From positions 124,001 through 188,000 of the forward strand of contig NZ_RBZU01000005.1 of NCBI RefSeq assembly GCF_003628125.1: DNA of 64,000 nt. Direction: 5' to 3'. The translations under genes and the position numbers were made by a program. This DNA comes from Pararobbsia silviterrae (GTDB lineage: Bacteria; Pseudomonadota; Gammaproteobacteria; Burkholderiales; Burkholderiaceae). Of this stretch, positions 38,607-46,657 are shown piece after piece. Below the pieces are notes generated by a model. It searched no databases. It saw only the letters and a program-made list of their open reading frames with translations, and was not told the origin of the DNA. Position 1 is the first letter of the stretch; each line of letters starts with the position of its first letter.

Positions 38607-38864
38607 TCACCCGCGGCTTTTCCGAATCTGTTCCTCGAATTCGACGTCGAGCTTGCTGGTTTTGCGGGGTTTCTCGGGCGAGAGGCCATCGACGAAATCG
38701 ACGAAGGCCTCGACGGGCAGCGGAGGGCAGAGCTTGGGCGTGTCAGGGTCGTGGCGGTCGATCAGGTAGAACAGGCCGCCAGGCAGACTCACGGCCGCGA
38801 AGTCCGGGTGAGCGCTGCGTTTGCGCAGACGCTCGACAGCGTGGATGGCTTTGGTGGAACGCAT
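38607..38864 (-). CDS. Small protein coupled to the AraC regulator (unknown function)
   Basis: An 85-residue, charged protein that I do not recognise. The N-terminal 20 residues are basic and helical (STKAIHAVERLRKRSAH); a middle hydrophobic stretch (FAAVSLPGGLFYLIDRH) is followed by a Pro-rich region and a charged C-terminus (KSRG). No signal peptide and no membrane segment. Its ATG overlaps the AraC-gene stop codon (TAATG at 38864), so it is translated by coupling. Coupling suggests it acts with the regulator, but that is inference. Confidence 0.72.
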   Translation of the reverse strand: MRSTKAIHAVERLRKRSAHPDFAAVSLPGGLFYLIDRHDPDTPKLCPPLPVEAFVDFVDGLSPEKPRKTSKLDVEFEEQIRKSRG

Positions 38865-39658
38865 TAGCTGGAGTCCTTTGCGAAAAACGCGCGTGGGCTT
38901 TTGCCAAACGCTCGCCGGAACATGGCCGTAAATGCACTTTGGCTCGTGTATCCGAGTTCGTTCGCGACGTGCGAGAGGGGGAGTCCCTGACTGAGCAGCG
39001 GGATCGCGTGGGCGAGCACCGCTTGCTGTCGCCATTCCGAGAAGCTGCTTCCGAGTTCGCTTCGGAACAGCCGCGCGATCGTGCGTACGCTCGCGCCGAC
39101 GTCGACCGCGAGTTGCTCGAGCGAGTCGCCCGCCGCAGGGTTCGCGATGATCGATTCGCAGAGCGCGCGCAGCCGTTTGTCGCTGGGAAGGGGGACACCG
39201 AGCGGCAGGGGTTCGGATCGCATGATTTCATCGAGGATGAGCCTGCCGAGCAGGCGCTCGCGTGCGGGATCGACGGGGGCGCGCGTATCGAGCGCGACGA
39301 TGAGTTCGCGTAACAGCGGCGAGACTTCGAGCACGCGGCACTGATCGAGCGCGGGCGGGATGACGGATTCGTCGATATAGAGGGTGCGGAGGTAGGCCGG
39401 TTCGACAATTTGCGCATCGTGTTCGATGCGGGCCGGGATCCAGATGGCGCGGGACGGCGGCACGATCCAGGTCGTGTCCTGGACTTCGATCCGGATGACG
39501 CCTTCGGACGTATAGGCGACTTGCGCCCATGGGTGCTGGTGGTAGCCGAAGGCCGTATCCGCGTCCATGGGACGGCTGCGCACACGGACCGGATGCTCGA
39601 GCGTCGGCGCGTAGCGTTCGGGAATGTCGAGATGTGGGGCGTGCGTGGCGGCTTCCAT
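38864..39658 (-). CDS. AraC/XylS-family transcriptional regulator
   Basis: A 264-residue regulator with an N-terminal cupin sensor domain (GYHQHPWAQVAYTSEGVIRI, with His residues in the cupin fold) and a C-terminal double helix-turn-helix (DVGASVRTIARLFRSELGSS, then ELGYTSQSAFTAMFRRAFG). Start: ATG 39658 is chosen; GTG 39667 is three codons upstream. The ligand and targets are unknown. The adjacent genes are the coupled 85-codon gene and, upstream, a large tandem repeat array that begins only 45 nt before the start, so its promoter region is squeezed by repeats. Confidence 0.92.
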   Translation of the reverse strand: MEAATHAPHLDIPERYAPTLEHPVRVRSRPMDADTAFGYHQHPWAQVAYTSEGVIRIEVQDTTWIVPPSRAIWIPARIEHDAQIVEPAYLRTLYIDESVIPPALDQCRVLEVSPLLRELIVALDTRAPVDPARERLLGRLILDEIMRSEPLPLGVPLPSDKRLRALCESIIANPAAGDSLEQLAVDVGASVRTIARLFRSELGSSFSEWRQQAVLAHAIPLLSQGLPLSHVANELGYTSQSAFTAMFRRAFGKSPRAFFAKDSS

Positions 39659-39702
39659 GTTCGTCACTCTACACGCTGTCGCGGGCGTGTAGCATCCTCA
39701 GG

Positions 39703-39973
39703 GACCTGCTGACCTGCTGACCTGCTGACCTGCTGACCTGCTGACCTGCTGACCTGCTGACCCGCTGACCCGCTGACCCGCTGACCCGCTGACCCGCTGA
39801 CCCGCTGACCCGCTGACCCGCTGACCCGCTGACCCGCTGACCCGCCAGCCCGCTGACCCGCCAGCCCGCCAGCCCGCCAGCCCGCCAACTCGCCAACTCG
39901 CCCACCGAGCACCGAGCACCGAGCACCGAGCACCGAGCACCGAGCACCGAGCACCGAGCACCGAGCACCGAGC
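39703..39973. repeat. Compound array: 25 octamers then 10 heptamers
   Basis: Octamers run in unbroken register from 39703 to 39902: seven GACCTGCT, ten GACCCGCT, then GACCCGCC, AGCCCGCC and AACTCGCC variants. At 39904 the period changes to 7 bp with ten copies of ACCGAGC to 39973. The array lies directly upstream of the AraC gene and occupies most of the divergent gap. The remaining 39974-40361 contains one stray TAAGGCGC (39985-39992) and no gene. Confidence 0.93.
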
Positions 39974-40361
39974 TGCCGACCGGCTAAGGCGCCGATCTAC
40001 TAGTCCACCGACCCGTTCACGCCATCTCCTTGCGAGCGACGTGTTCCTCAGCTCGCGACAGCCAACCGCGTATTGCGGCGCGATGACTGTCGAGGACGGA
40101 TGAAGCAGGCCGCCGCATCGAACAAGGTCCGCCTAGTGCCGTATCGGCCGATACACTTCATCCGTGATCGAGTGAGCTGGCGCCGCGCGAACTTGGCTGG
40201 CTTGCCGCTGGGGCGTCAGGGCACACGAAGCCGCATACGACGGAGCGGGCCGACGTCAAGCCCATCGGCGTGGCGGACAGGCGAGTCTGCTCGCCGCGTG
40301 TCGACGGGTAGGGCCACGCCGCCCTGGCGCGAATGACGTTTTGACGAGATAGGATCGGACG

Positions 40362-40796
40362 ATGGCCGACATGCTGACTATTTATGTTTTTGTCTATGGA
40401 ACCTTGCGCGCTGGCGAGTCGAACGACGTCGCACGGGCGGCCGAGGCGCGCGCGATCGCGCAGCCGCGTTTGATCGGCGAGGCGACATTGCGGGGCCATT
40501 TATATGATTTCGGTGCGTATCCGGGACTCGTGCGTGACGACACGGCGCAACCCGTGCGTGGTGAGGTCTACGAAATGGTGCAGGCGCTGTTGCCCGTGCT
40601 CGACGAAATCGAGGAAGTCTATCCCGGCGAGGTGGGCTTGTTCGTCCGCGAGGTTTGCGAAATCGAGGTCGATGGCCGACGTCTGTCTTGTTTTTATTAT
40701 CCGATTCACGCCGATCGTGCGACGGGCCTGCCGCGGATCGAGAGCGGCGATTGGGTCGATCACGATCGCGTGCGTCGTGAACGCTCTACGCAATGA
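40362..40796 (+). CDS. Gamma-glutamylcyclotransferase-like (AIG2/GGCT fold) protein
   Basis: A 144-residue cytoplasmic protein with the GGCT-fold signature VFVYGTLRAGESN near residues 9-21, the substrate loop LYDFGAYPGLV and the catalytic-type glutamate region RGEVYEM. The family cyclises gamma-glutamyl groups or gamma-glutamylamines to 5-oxoproline. It stands alone between two tandem repeat arrays. An in-frame ATG at 40371 is an alternative start. Confidence 0.9.
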   Translation: MADMLTIYVFVYGTLRAGESNDVARAAEARAIAQPRLIGEATLRGHLYDFGAYPGLVRDDTAQPVRGEVYEMVQALLPVLDEIEEVYPGEVGLFVREVCEIEVDGRRLSCFYYPIHADRATGLPRIESGDWVDHDRVRRERSTQ

Positions 40797-40826
40797 CTTA
40801 GCCCATTCCGGTCCTCAGATTTTGCT

Positions 40827-41010
40827 CAGCTCACCAGCCTGTCAGGCACCAAGGCACTGAGGCACCGAAGCCACCTGGCTCCCAGGCTCCCAGGCTCCCG
40901 ACCACCCGACCACCCGACCACCCGACCACCCGATCACCCGACCACCCGATCACCCGATCACCCGATCACCCGATCACCCGATCACCCGATCACCCGATCA
41001 CCCGATCACC
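40827..41010. repeat. Array of 23 octamers (CGATCACC / CGACCACC / CAGGCTCC)
   Basis: The register starts with diverged units (CAGCTCAC, CAGCCTGT, CAGGCACC, AAGGCACT, GAGGCACC, GAAGCCAC), passes through CTGGCTCC and CAGGCTCC, then CGACCACC (four), and ends in a block of mostly CGATCACC. No indel breaks the 8-bp period. It begins 31 nt after the GGCT-gene stop. From 41011 to 41300 I see no gene or clear element. Confidence 0.92.
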
Positions 41011-41300
41011 CGACGGGCAGACGAGCCCATCCCGTCTTGTGCCTCGGGTAAGCCGATTAACCTAGCTCAGCGTCGATATGGGTGTCAGTGCGGGCGGACA
41101 TAGGGCACGGCATCGCGGGCGTGCGGTCGCACGGGGCGGAGTCGTGGCCTATGACCTTCGTCGTGGCCGACGACCGCGAACTCGGGCGGAGGCCCTGTGC
41201 ACCGAGCTAGCAGCGCCAATATGACATGGCCATCTCGTCAAAACACCCGTTGCCGACAGACGACGGATGTAGTGAAACTCCACGAATTTGTGCGGCGCAC

Positions 41301-41350
41301 TAGACATTCAAGGGAAAACCCTTATAATTCGTTCTTAAGGGAAAACCCTA
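41301..41350 (+). promoter_or_regulatory. Promoter bracketed by two AAGGG-AAAA-CCCTT palindromes
   Basis: -35 TAGACA (41301-41306), 16 nt, -10 TATAAT (41323-41328). One palindrome, AAGGGAAAACCCTT, lies at 41310-41323 in the spacer; a near-identical AAGGGAAAACCCTA lies at 41337-41350 over the expected start site. The two copies are 27 bp centre to centre. This is the strongest promoter-plus-operator pattern in the window and directly precedes the 55-codon gene at 41369. Confidence 0.75.
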
Positions 41351-41368
41351 GACCGCCGGAGCCAGAAA

Positions 41369-41536
41369 ATGCAAATCCTCGTTATCTATCAAGCCATCGT
41401 TTCGTACCTCAAGTCGGTTCGTGAAGGTTTCGAAGGCCCGTACCTCCCGATGGATTCGGACTACTCGTACGAAGCCCGTCAACGCGAAGCCGCACGCCGC
41501 CGTAACGCGCAAGCGTCCCGTCTGCTCGGTCTCTAA
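41369..41536 (+). CDS. 55-residue microprotein of unknown function
   Basis: A short gene starting ATG at 41369 and stopping TAA at 41534-41536. The product starts with a hydrophobic, likely amphipathic segment (MQILVIYQAIVSYL), then GFEGPYLPMDSDYSYEA, and ends basic and Arg/Ala-rich (RQREAARRRNAQASRLLGL). GCCGGAG at 41355-41361 is a usable ribosome-binding site 7 nt upstream. Codon choice resembles the other genes (GTT CGT GAA GGT...) with many favoured CGT/GGT/GTT codons, a sign of strong expression. A strong promoter with palindromes lies just upstream. I know no named family for it. Confidence 0.72.
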   Translation: MQILVIYQAIVSYLKSVREGFEGPYLPMDSDYSYEARQREAARRRNAQASRLLGL

Positions 41537-42165
41537 TCGCCGTATCGAAATCACGCATATTGGAATGAAGCGCAGTGGCACGTTGTCGTGCCGGATGGCC
41601 TTCGTTCGATCCGCGTGAAATCGAAATCGACTCGATCGCGAAGTCGTATCGCGGAGATGTTGCAGCGATATCGGCTCGAAAGCGTGTTCGATTTCCATTG
41701 AAAATCAGCGTGGCGTTGTCACGCGCGATTTCAAAAGTCGTTCGGTTGCGACAACCGAATGCATCGCCGTCCTTATCGGACGGTTGTATGAGTTGGATCA
41801 GTCCAAAGCGAGCGTCCCATCGGTACGCTACCGCGGCGTCGCGTGAACGCAGGATGGCGCGGCGAAGTCCTGCCGGCGATCGAAATCCGCATTCACGCGC
41901 TTAGGCGCTGCGGCTCGGTTTTGTGAAGCGTGACGTATTGCACACCACCGACGTTCGGGGGCTCGCAATGTCTGATGCACGTCGCACCCGCTGAGCGCGT
42001 CGTGTCGATGCGTGGCAGGGTGACGCACGAAAACGCATGCATGCGACGTTTCCACGCGCGAAAGCGTGGTTAAGTCCAGTCTGTCGGTTGTCGCCGCGCC
42101 ACGGTGCGTCGCATATCTTCAGCGCTCGTCCCTTATCCGGAATCGCCGGTCCGCAGTAGATCGGA
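41537..42165. other. Gene-free gap between the microprotein and usp genes
   Basis: No convincing gene in these 629 nt. A small perfect hairpin GGCACG-TTGT-CGTGCC sits at 41577-41592, 40 nt after the microprotein stop, without a T-run. Open frames here (e.g. 41575-41904) lack a ribosome-binding site and family features. Confidence 0.5.
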
Positions 42166-42195
42166 TTGCACTTGCCTCAGCAGCATCTATGCTGC
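42166..42195 (+). promoter_or_regulatory. Possible usp promoter overlapped by a 7-bp inverted repeat
   Basis: TTGCAC (42166-42171) and TATGCT (42188-42193) are spaced by 16 nt. The inverted repeat GCAGCAT-CT-ATGCTGC (42180-42195) covers the -10 box, a place where a repressor could act. The start codon is 36 nt downstream. Confidence 0.4.
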
Positions 42196-42231
42196 AAGCA
42201 GGCGCGTGAATCGCGCTCAGAGGAGGGCGAT

Positions 42232-42723
42232 ATGTTCCGGCACATCCTGATTCCGACGGACGGTTCTCATCTATCGCAGCTCGCCATCGACGGTGGGATC
42301 GATCTCGCGCAAGCCCTCCGCGCGAACGTCACCGCTTATGCGTGTCTGCCGCCGTATCCCTATACGCCATTTTCCGAAGTTGTTGTCGAACCCCCGGCCG
42401 AATACCAGGAACGCGCTGAACTCGAGGCACGCGAGCACTTGCGGACCATCGAATTGGCGTGCGAAGCGGCTGGCGTTCCGTGCACCGCTGTCGTTTCGGT
42501 TCACTCGACGCCGTATCAAGGGATCATCGATACGGCCGAAAAATACGGATGCGATCTCATCTTCATGGCTTCTCACGGCCGCCGAGGCTTGAGCGGCTTG
42601 TTGATCGGAAGCGAGACTCAGCGTGTGCTGACCCATACGCAGATTCCAGTCATCGTCTACCGTGAGTCGCTGTCGCGAGCGGCTCGGAAAGCACGCGTCG
42701 CCAAGATCGAAGCGTCAGGTTAG
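42232..42723 (+). CDS. Universal stress protein (UspA family)
   Basis: A 163-residue cytoplasmic protein with the Usp fold: first strand FRHILIPTDGSHLSQLAID, and the nucleotide-binding loop HGRRGLSGLLIGSETQRVL near residues 117-135, which places it in the ATP-binding group. The start is decided by a perfect AGGAGG at 42221-42226, 5 nt before the ATG at 42232. It is alone, with its own candidate promoter. Such proteins help survival under starvation, hypoxia or other stress; no specific role is shown here. Confidence 0.93.
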   Translation: MFRHILIPTDGSHLSQLAIDGGIDLAQALRANVTAYACLPPYPYTPFSEVVVEPPAEYQERAELEAREHLRTIELACEAAGVPCTAVVSVHSTPYQGIIDTAEKYGCDLIFMASHGRRGLSGLLIGSETQRVLTHTQIPVIVYRESLSRAARKARVAKIEASG

Positions 42724-42869
42724 GGCGCCACGATGCGCGGCGTGATTCGAGTCGGGCCGGGACATAGGCCGCGCGTGCCGGAGTTTCGGAGCGGGACGCC
42801 GAGATATGTCGCGTAGTCGGAGCTGAGCCGCGGGGGACGCAGTACATGCTGATCTGCCCGAGCCGCCAT

Positions 42870-42906
42870 GCAAAAAGGCCATGCCCGCGATAACGGACAT
42901 GGCCTT
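42870..42906 (-). terminator. Terminator downstream of aceA (minus strand)
   Basis: Arms AAGGCCATG (42875-42883) and CATGGCCTT (42898-42906) pair perfectly, with further CCG/CGG pairing inside after one mismatch. On the minus strand the stem is followed by TTTTTG. It is 220 nt beyond the aceA stop; the region between (42907-43125) contains no gene. Confidence 0.75.
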
Positions 42907-43125
42907 CTTCCATCCGGGCTCCGCGACTTCGGCGGGCGCCGGTTGCGGACGCGTTCGTTTAGCGAAACGCGCCGCCCTCCCTGATGCAAAACGTCGCGAT
43001 GCACGACCCTGTGTCGGATCTCGATGCTTCGCGATGCCTCCTCCCTGCCAACTGCCCGACGTGAATGCTGTCGCGACGCAGGCCGCTCAATTGGGCCCCG
43101 CGTCGCATACCGATCGCGGTTAAGG

Positions 43126-44445
43126 TCAAGCGACGCGCTTTTCGGCAACCTGCTTCTCGAAGAACTGTTCGTTCTCCGTCGAGCCGTGGAGCGCTGTCGT
43201 CGACGCGTCGCGCTCGACGGTCTGCGTGACGGCATCGAAGTACCCCGTGCCGACTTCGCGCTGATGCTTGACCGCCGTGAAGCCCTTTTCCGCCGCGGCG
43301 AATTCGGCCTGCTGGAGCTCGACGAACGCGCTCATCTGATGGCGCGCATAGCCGTGCGCAAGATTGAACATCGAGTAGTTCAAGCTATGGAACCCAGCCA
43401 GCGTGATGAACTGGAATTTGTAGCCCATCGCGCCGAGCTCGCGCTGGAATTTCGCAATCGTCGCGTCGTCGAGGTTCTTCTTCCAGTTGAACGACGGCGA
43501 GCAGTTGTACGCGAGCATTTTGCCCGGGAACGTGCGATGAATGGCCTCGGCGAATTGCTTTGCGTAAGCAAGGTCCGGCTTGCCCGTTTCACACCAGATC
43601 AGATCGGCATACGGCGCGTACGCGAGGCCGCGCGAGATGGCCTGTTGCAGACCCGGACGCGTCCGATAAAAGCCCTCGACCGTGCGTTCGCCCGTGAGAA
43701 ACGGCTTGTCGTTGTCGTCGATATCCGACGTAATCAGATCGGCCGCTTCGGCGTCCGTCCGCGCGACGACGAGCGTCGACGTACCACTGACGTCGGCCGC
43801 AAGCCGCGCGGCGACAAGCTTGGCCACTTGCTCGCGCGTCGGAACGAGCACCTTGCCGCCCATATGACCGCACTTCTTGACCGAGGCGAGCTGATCTTCG
43901 AAGTGCACGCCCGCGGCGCCTGCTTCGATCATCGCCTTCATCAGTTCGAACGCGTTGAGCACACCGCCGAAACCGGCTTCCGCGTCGGCGACGATCGGCG
44001 CGAAGTAGTCGAGATAACCGTCGTCGCCGGGATTCTTGCCTTCCTGCCACTGGATCTGGTCCGCGCGCGTGAACGTGTTGTTGATTTTCTTGACGACGAG
44101 CGGCACGGAGTTCGCGGGGTAGAGCGACTGATCGGGATACATCTCGCCGGCCAGATTCGCATCGCCCGCCACTTGCCAACCCGAGAGATAAATCGCCTTG
44201 AGCCCCGCCTTGACCTGCTGCATCGCCTGATTGCCCGTCAGCGCGCCGAGCGCGTTCGTGAACGGCTCGGTGTTGAGCAACTGCCAGAGCTTTTCAGCGC
44301 CGCGCTTCGCAAGCGTGTGTTCGATCTGCACGGAACCGCGAAGGCGAACCACGTCGTCGGCGCTATAGCCGCGTTGGATACCCTTCCAGCGCGGATCTTC
44401 GTTCCACTGTTGCTGCAGACGTTGGGCTTCTTGTTGACGGGTCAT
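43126..44445 (-). CDS. aceA: Isocitrate lyase
   Basis: Cleaves isocitrate to glyoxylate and succinate in the glyoxylate shunt, allowing growth on acetate and fatty acids. The 439-residue protein has the catalytic motif KKCGHMGGK (nucleophilic C192), the substrate region [20 protein letters not shown], and [13 protein letters not shown]. Length fits the prokaryotic ICL of about 430 residues. Start: ATG 44445 is preferred because AAGGAG lies 6 nt before it; ATG 44448 is next to it. Malate synthase is not in the window. Two palindromes upstream (44507-44522, 44694-44708) look like operators. It also fits the acetyl-CoA theme of the pha operon. Confidence 0.97.
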   Translation of the reverse strand: MTRQQEAQRLQQQWNEDPRWKGIQRGYSADDVVRLRGSVQIEHTLAKRGAEKLWQLLNTEPFTNALGALTGNQAMQQVKAGLKAIYLSGWQVAGDANLAGEMYPDQSLYPANSVPLVVKKINNTFTRADQIQWQEGKNPGDDGYLDYFAPIVADAEAGFGGVLNAFELMKAMIEAGAAGVHFEDQLASVKKCGHMGGKVLVPTREQVAKLVAARLAADVSGTSTLVVARTDAEAADLITSDIDDNDKPFLTGERTVEGFYRTRPGLQQAISRGLAYAPYADLIWCETGKPDLAYAKQFAEAIHRTFPGKMLAYNCSPSFNWKKNLDDATIAKFQRELGAMGYKFQFITLAGFHSLNYSMFNLAHGYARHQMSAFVELQQAEFAAAEKGFTAVKHQREVGTGYFDAVTQTVERDASTTALHGSTENEQFFEKQVAEKRVA

Positions 44446-44506
44446 CATGCTCTCCTTGATCAAGTGATGTAGATCGGTGTCCGGTCGCGTCTTCGATGTA
44501 TCGCGA

Positions 44507-44522
44507 ACTCTTGTATAAGAGT
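44507..44522 (-). promoter_or_regulatory. Perfect palindrome ACTCTT-GTAT-AAGAGT near the aceA start
   Basis: Six-base arms around GTAT, 59-62 nt before the aceA start codon. On the minus strand it contains TATACA, a plausible -10 element, so a bound protein would block the promoter. The form resembles operators of FCD-type GntR regulators. Which protein binds it is not known. Confidence 0.55.
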
Positions 44523-44693
44523 CTATGCGCCGATCCGGATCGACAAGCAGTCGATATCAAGGAGATTGGTGAAAATATTATCTTTTTAAAACAATTAATT
44601 ACGGTGTTCGTTTCGCGATGTGGAGGGGCCTTCTTTATCGCGCAATATCAAGGTTGTGCCACGCAGCACGATTTTTTGTGCCATAAAAGATCT

Positions 44694-44708
44694 TTCCGCA
44701 TTGTGGAA
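44694..44708. promoter_or_regulatory. 15-bp palindrome TTCCGCA-T-TGTGGAA (IclR-like operator)
   Basis: Six of seven arm positions are complementary. The TTCC-GCATTG-GGAA pattern is typical of IclR-family operators, and IclR-type proteins control the glyoxylate shunt in many bacteria. It lies about 250 nt upstream of aceA, after a local A/T-rich stretch at 44570-44605. No IclR gene is in the window. Confidence 0.45.
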
Positions 44709-44865
44709 TATCCAGGGCGGCCGATATTGCATCCGACATGGCGAGAGCATCGCGCCGAATTCCGTCGCGGATGAATCGCAGGCGACCCTCCCATCGGGCT
44801 CGCGTACGCGCCTCCGACAAGCCGCTGCTGAGCGTCCGTTGAGGCTTCAATGCCGCGGGGCATGC

Positions 44866-44985
44866 GGGCAGCCGGCTATTCGGCTACCCAGGCAGCCAGC
44901 CATCCGGCTACCCCGACACCAAGAGACCAAGAGACCAAGAGACCAAGAGACCAAGAGACCAAGGGGCCAAGGGGCCAAGGGGCCC
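44866..44985. repeat. Array of 15 octamers (AGAGACCA / AGGGGCCA / GGCTACCC)
   Basis: In unbroken 8-bp register: GGGCAGCC, GGCTATTC, GGCTACCC, AGGCAGCC, AGCCATCC, GGCTACCC, CGACACCA, five AGAGACCA, two AGGGGCCA and AGGGGCCC. It lies between the aceA promoter region and the 3' end of the DEAD-box helicase gene. The rest of this 739-nt gap (44709-44865, 44986-45184) shows no gene. Confidence 0.9.
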
Positions 44986-45184
44986 AGACGCTTCCCGCGG
45001 ACTCTCGAATAAGCTTCCGTGGCGCCCCACATCGTTCACACGCTGGGCGTTCGATCGTCACGCGCGTTGTACGGGCCCAAAGAAAATGGCGCCCGAAGGC
45101 GCCATTCGATGGCCGAGGCGAGCGCCTCGGCCGGTGTCGATCAAGTCGGCTCGGCGTTCGACCGTGCCGTACGGCGTATGCCGT

Positions 45185-46657
45185 TTAGCTTTGGCGCGAA
45201 TAGCCGCCGCGGCTGCTGCTCCCGTTGCCGCCGCCGTGGCGACGCGGACCGCCGTTCGACGAACGCGGCTTGCCGAAACCGCCGCGGTTGCCGGGACGAT
45301 GACCCGGACGGCCGCCGTTACCGGCCGGCGGTGCACGGCGCGGCTCGAAGCCCGCGACGACGTTGACCGGCAGAGGCTGACGCGTGAAGCGTTCGATCCG
45401 CTTGACGGCCTGGAACTCGGCGTGATGCACGAGGCTCACGGCCGTACCCGTACGGCCCGCACGACCCGTGCGGCCGATCCGGTGCACGTAGTCTTCGGCG
45501 AACTTCGGCAGATCGTAATTGAACACGTGCGTGATGCCCGGCACGTCGATCCCGCGCGCCGCGACGTCCGTCGCCACGAGCACGCGAACCTTGCGCTCGC
45601 GCAGCGCACGCAGCGTCCGATTGCGCGCACCTTGCGGCAGATCGCCGTGCAGCGCGGCCGACGCGAAACCCGCGTCGGACAGACGGCCGGCGAGCTGGTC
45701 GGCTTCGCTCTTCGTCGCCGTGAACACGATCGCTTGATCGAGGCCCTGGTCCGAGAGCAGGTGCTCAAGCAGACGATCCTTGTGCGCGCGGTCGTCGACC
45801 CAATGGATCGACTGTGTGATGTTGGCCGGCGTGCCGACGGCGCGCGTGATCTCGATCCGCTCGGGATTGCGCAGCAGGCGCTCGGTCAGCGAGCCGATCT
45901 TGCCGTCGAGCGTCGCGGAAAACAGCATCGTCTGACGATCGGCAGGCGTTTGCGCCACGATGGCTTCGATGTCGTCGACGAAACCCATGTCGAGCATGCG
46001 GTCGGCTTCGTCGAGCACGAGCATCTGAAGATACGACAGGTCGATCTTGCCGCGTTCGAGATGATCGAGCAGACGGCCCGGCGTCGCGACGAGAATCTCG
46101 GGATTCTTCGACAGCAATTCGAGCTGCTGGCGATACGGCACGCCGCCCAGGATGCTCACGCAACGCAGGCGACGCAGATGACGGCCGTACGTCGCGGCCG
46201 CCGTCGAGACCTGCATCGCGAGTTCACGCGTCGGCGTGAGCACGAGCAGATTCGGACGCGCAGGCTGGGGCGCCGGGCGGCGCGGGCGGCCGTCGGGATA
46301 GGTGCCGGCGCTTTGCGCGGGCATCTGTCCGGCGCGCTTGACGCCGTTGCGCTGGTTTTCAGCAAAACGCTCGATGGCCGGCAGCATGAACGCCGCGGTC
46401 TTGCCCGAGCCCGTCGGGCTCGAGACGAGCAGGTCACGGCCCGCGAGCGCGGCCGGAATCGCACGCGCTTGGACCTGCGTCGGTGCGAGGTAACCCGTCG
46501 CGGTCAGCGCCGACACGATGTCGGACGACAGGCCGAGATCGGCGAATGTCGGTCCGCTCGCGGGCGCGGGCGCAGCTTCGACTGCCGCAGCGGCGCGTTC
46601 ATCTTCGCCAAATGCCATTGCAGCAATCGAATTCAGGGGGGAGAGATCTTGAGTCAT
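45185..46657 (-). CDS. rhlE: DEAD-box RNA helicase, RhlE type
   Basis: ATP-dependent RNA helicase involved in ribosome assembly or RNA decay. The 490-residue protein has all DEAD-box motifs in order: the Q motif region GYLAPTQVQARAIP, SPTGSGKT, PTREL, TPGRLLDHLE, VLDEADRMLDMGF, SAT, and HRIGRTGRAG. The last 80 residues are rich in Gly, Arg, Asn and Pro (an RNA-binding tail). An extra 25-residue insert with GTYPDGRPRRPAPQPARP lies between motif I and PTREL. ATG 46657 is chosen over the adjacent TTG. The long upstream gap may be a leader RNA. Confidence 0.93.
   Translation of the reverse strand: MTQDLSPLNSIAAMAFGEDERAAAAVEAAPAPASGPTFADLGLSSDIVSALTATGYLAPTQVQARAIPAALAGRDLLVSSPTGSGKTAAFMLPAIERFAENQRNGVKRAGQMPAQSAGTYPDGRPRRPAPQPARPNLLVLTPTRELAMQVSTAAATYGRHLRRLRCVSILGGVPYRQQLELLSKNPEILVATPGRLLDHLERGKIDLSYLQMLVLDEADRMLDMGFVDDIEAIVAQTPADRQTMLFSATLDGKIGSLTERLLRNPERIEITRAVGTPANITQSIHWVDDRAHKDRLLEHLLSDQGLDQAIVFTATKSEADQLAGRLSDAGFASAALHGDLPQGARNRTLRALRERKVRVLVATDVAARGIDVPGITHVFNYDLPKFAEDYVHRIGRTGRAGRTGTAVSLVHHAEFQAVKRIERFTRQPLPVNVVAGFEPRRAPPAGNGGRPGHRPGNRGGFGKPRSSNGGPRRHGGGNGSSSRGGYSRQS

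Noticed and set aside
39664-39968. Overlapping open frames with repeated GQRVS-type peptides on the minus strand
   Set aside because: They are translations of the octamer array; all frames of an 8-bp repeat without stops stay open.
41575-41904. 109-codon frame between the microprotein and usp genes
   Set aside because: No ribosome-binding site, mixed Arg/Ser composition and no domain; codon pattern is unlike the neighbours.
44847-45188. Small open frames rich in GPLVSWSLG or RDQETKRP
   Set aside because: They are translations of the AGAGACCA octamer array.
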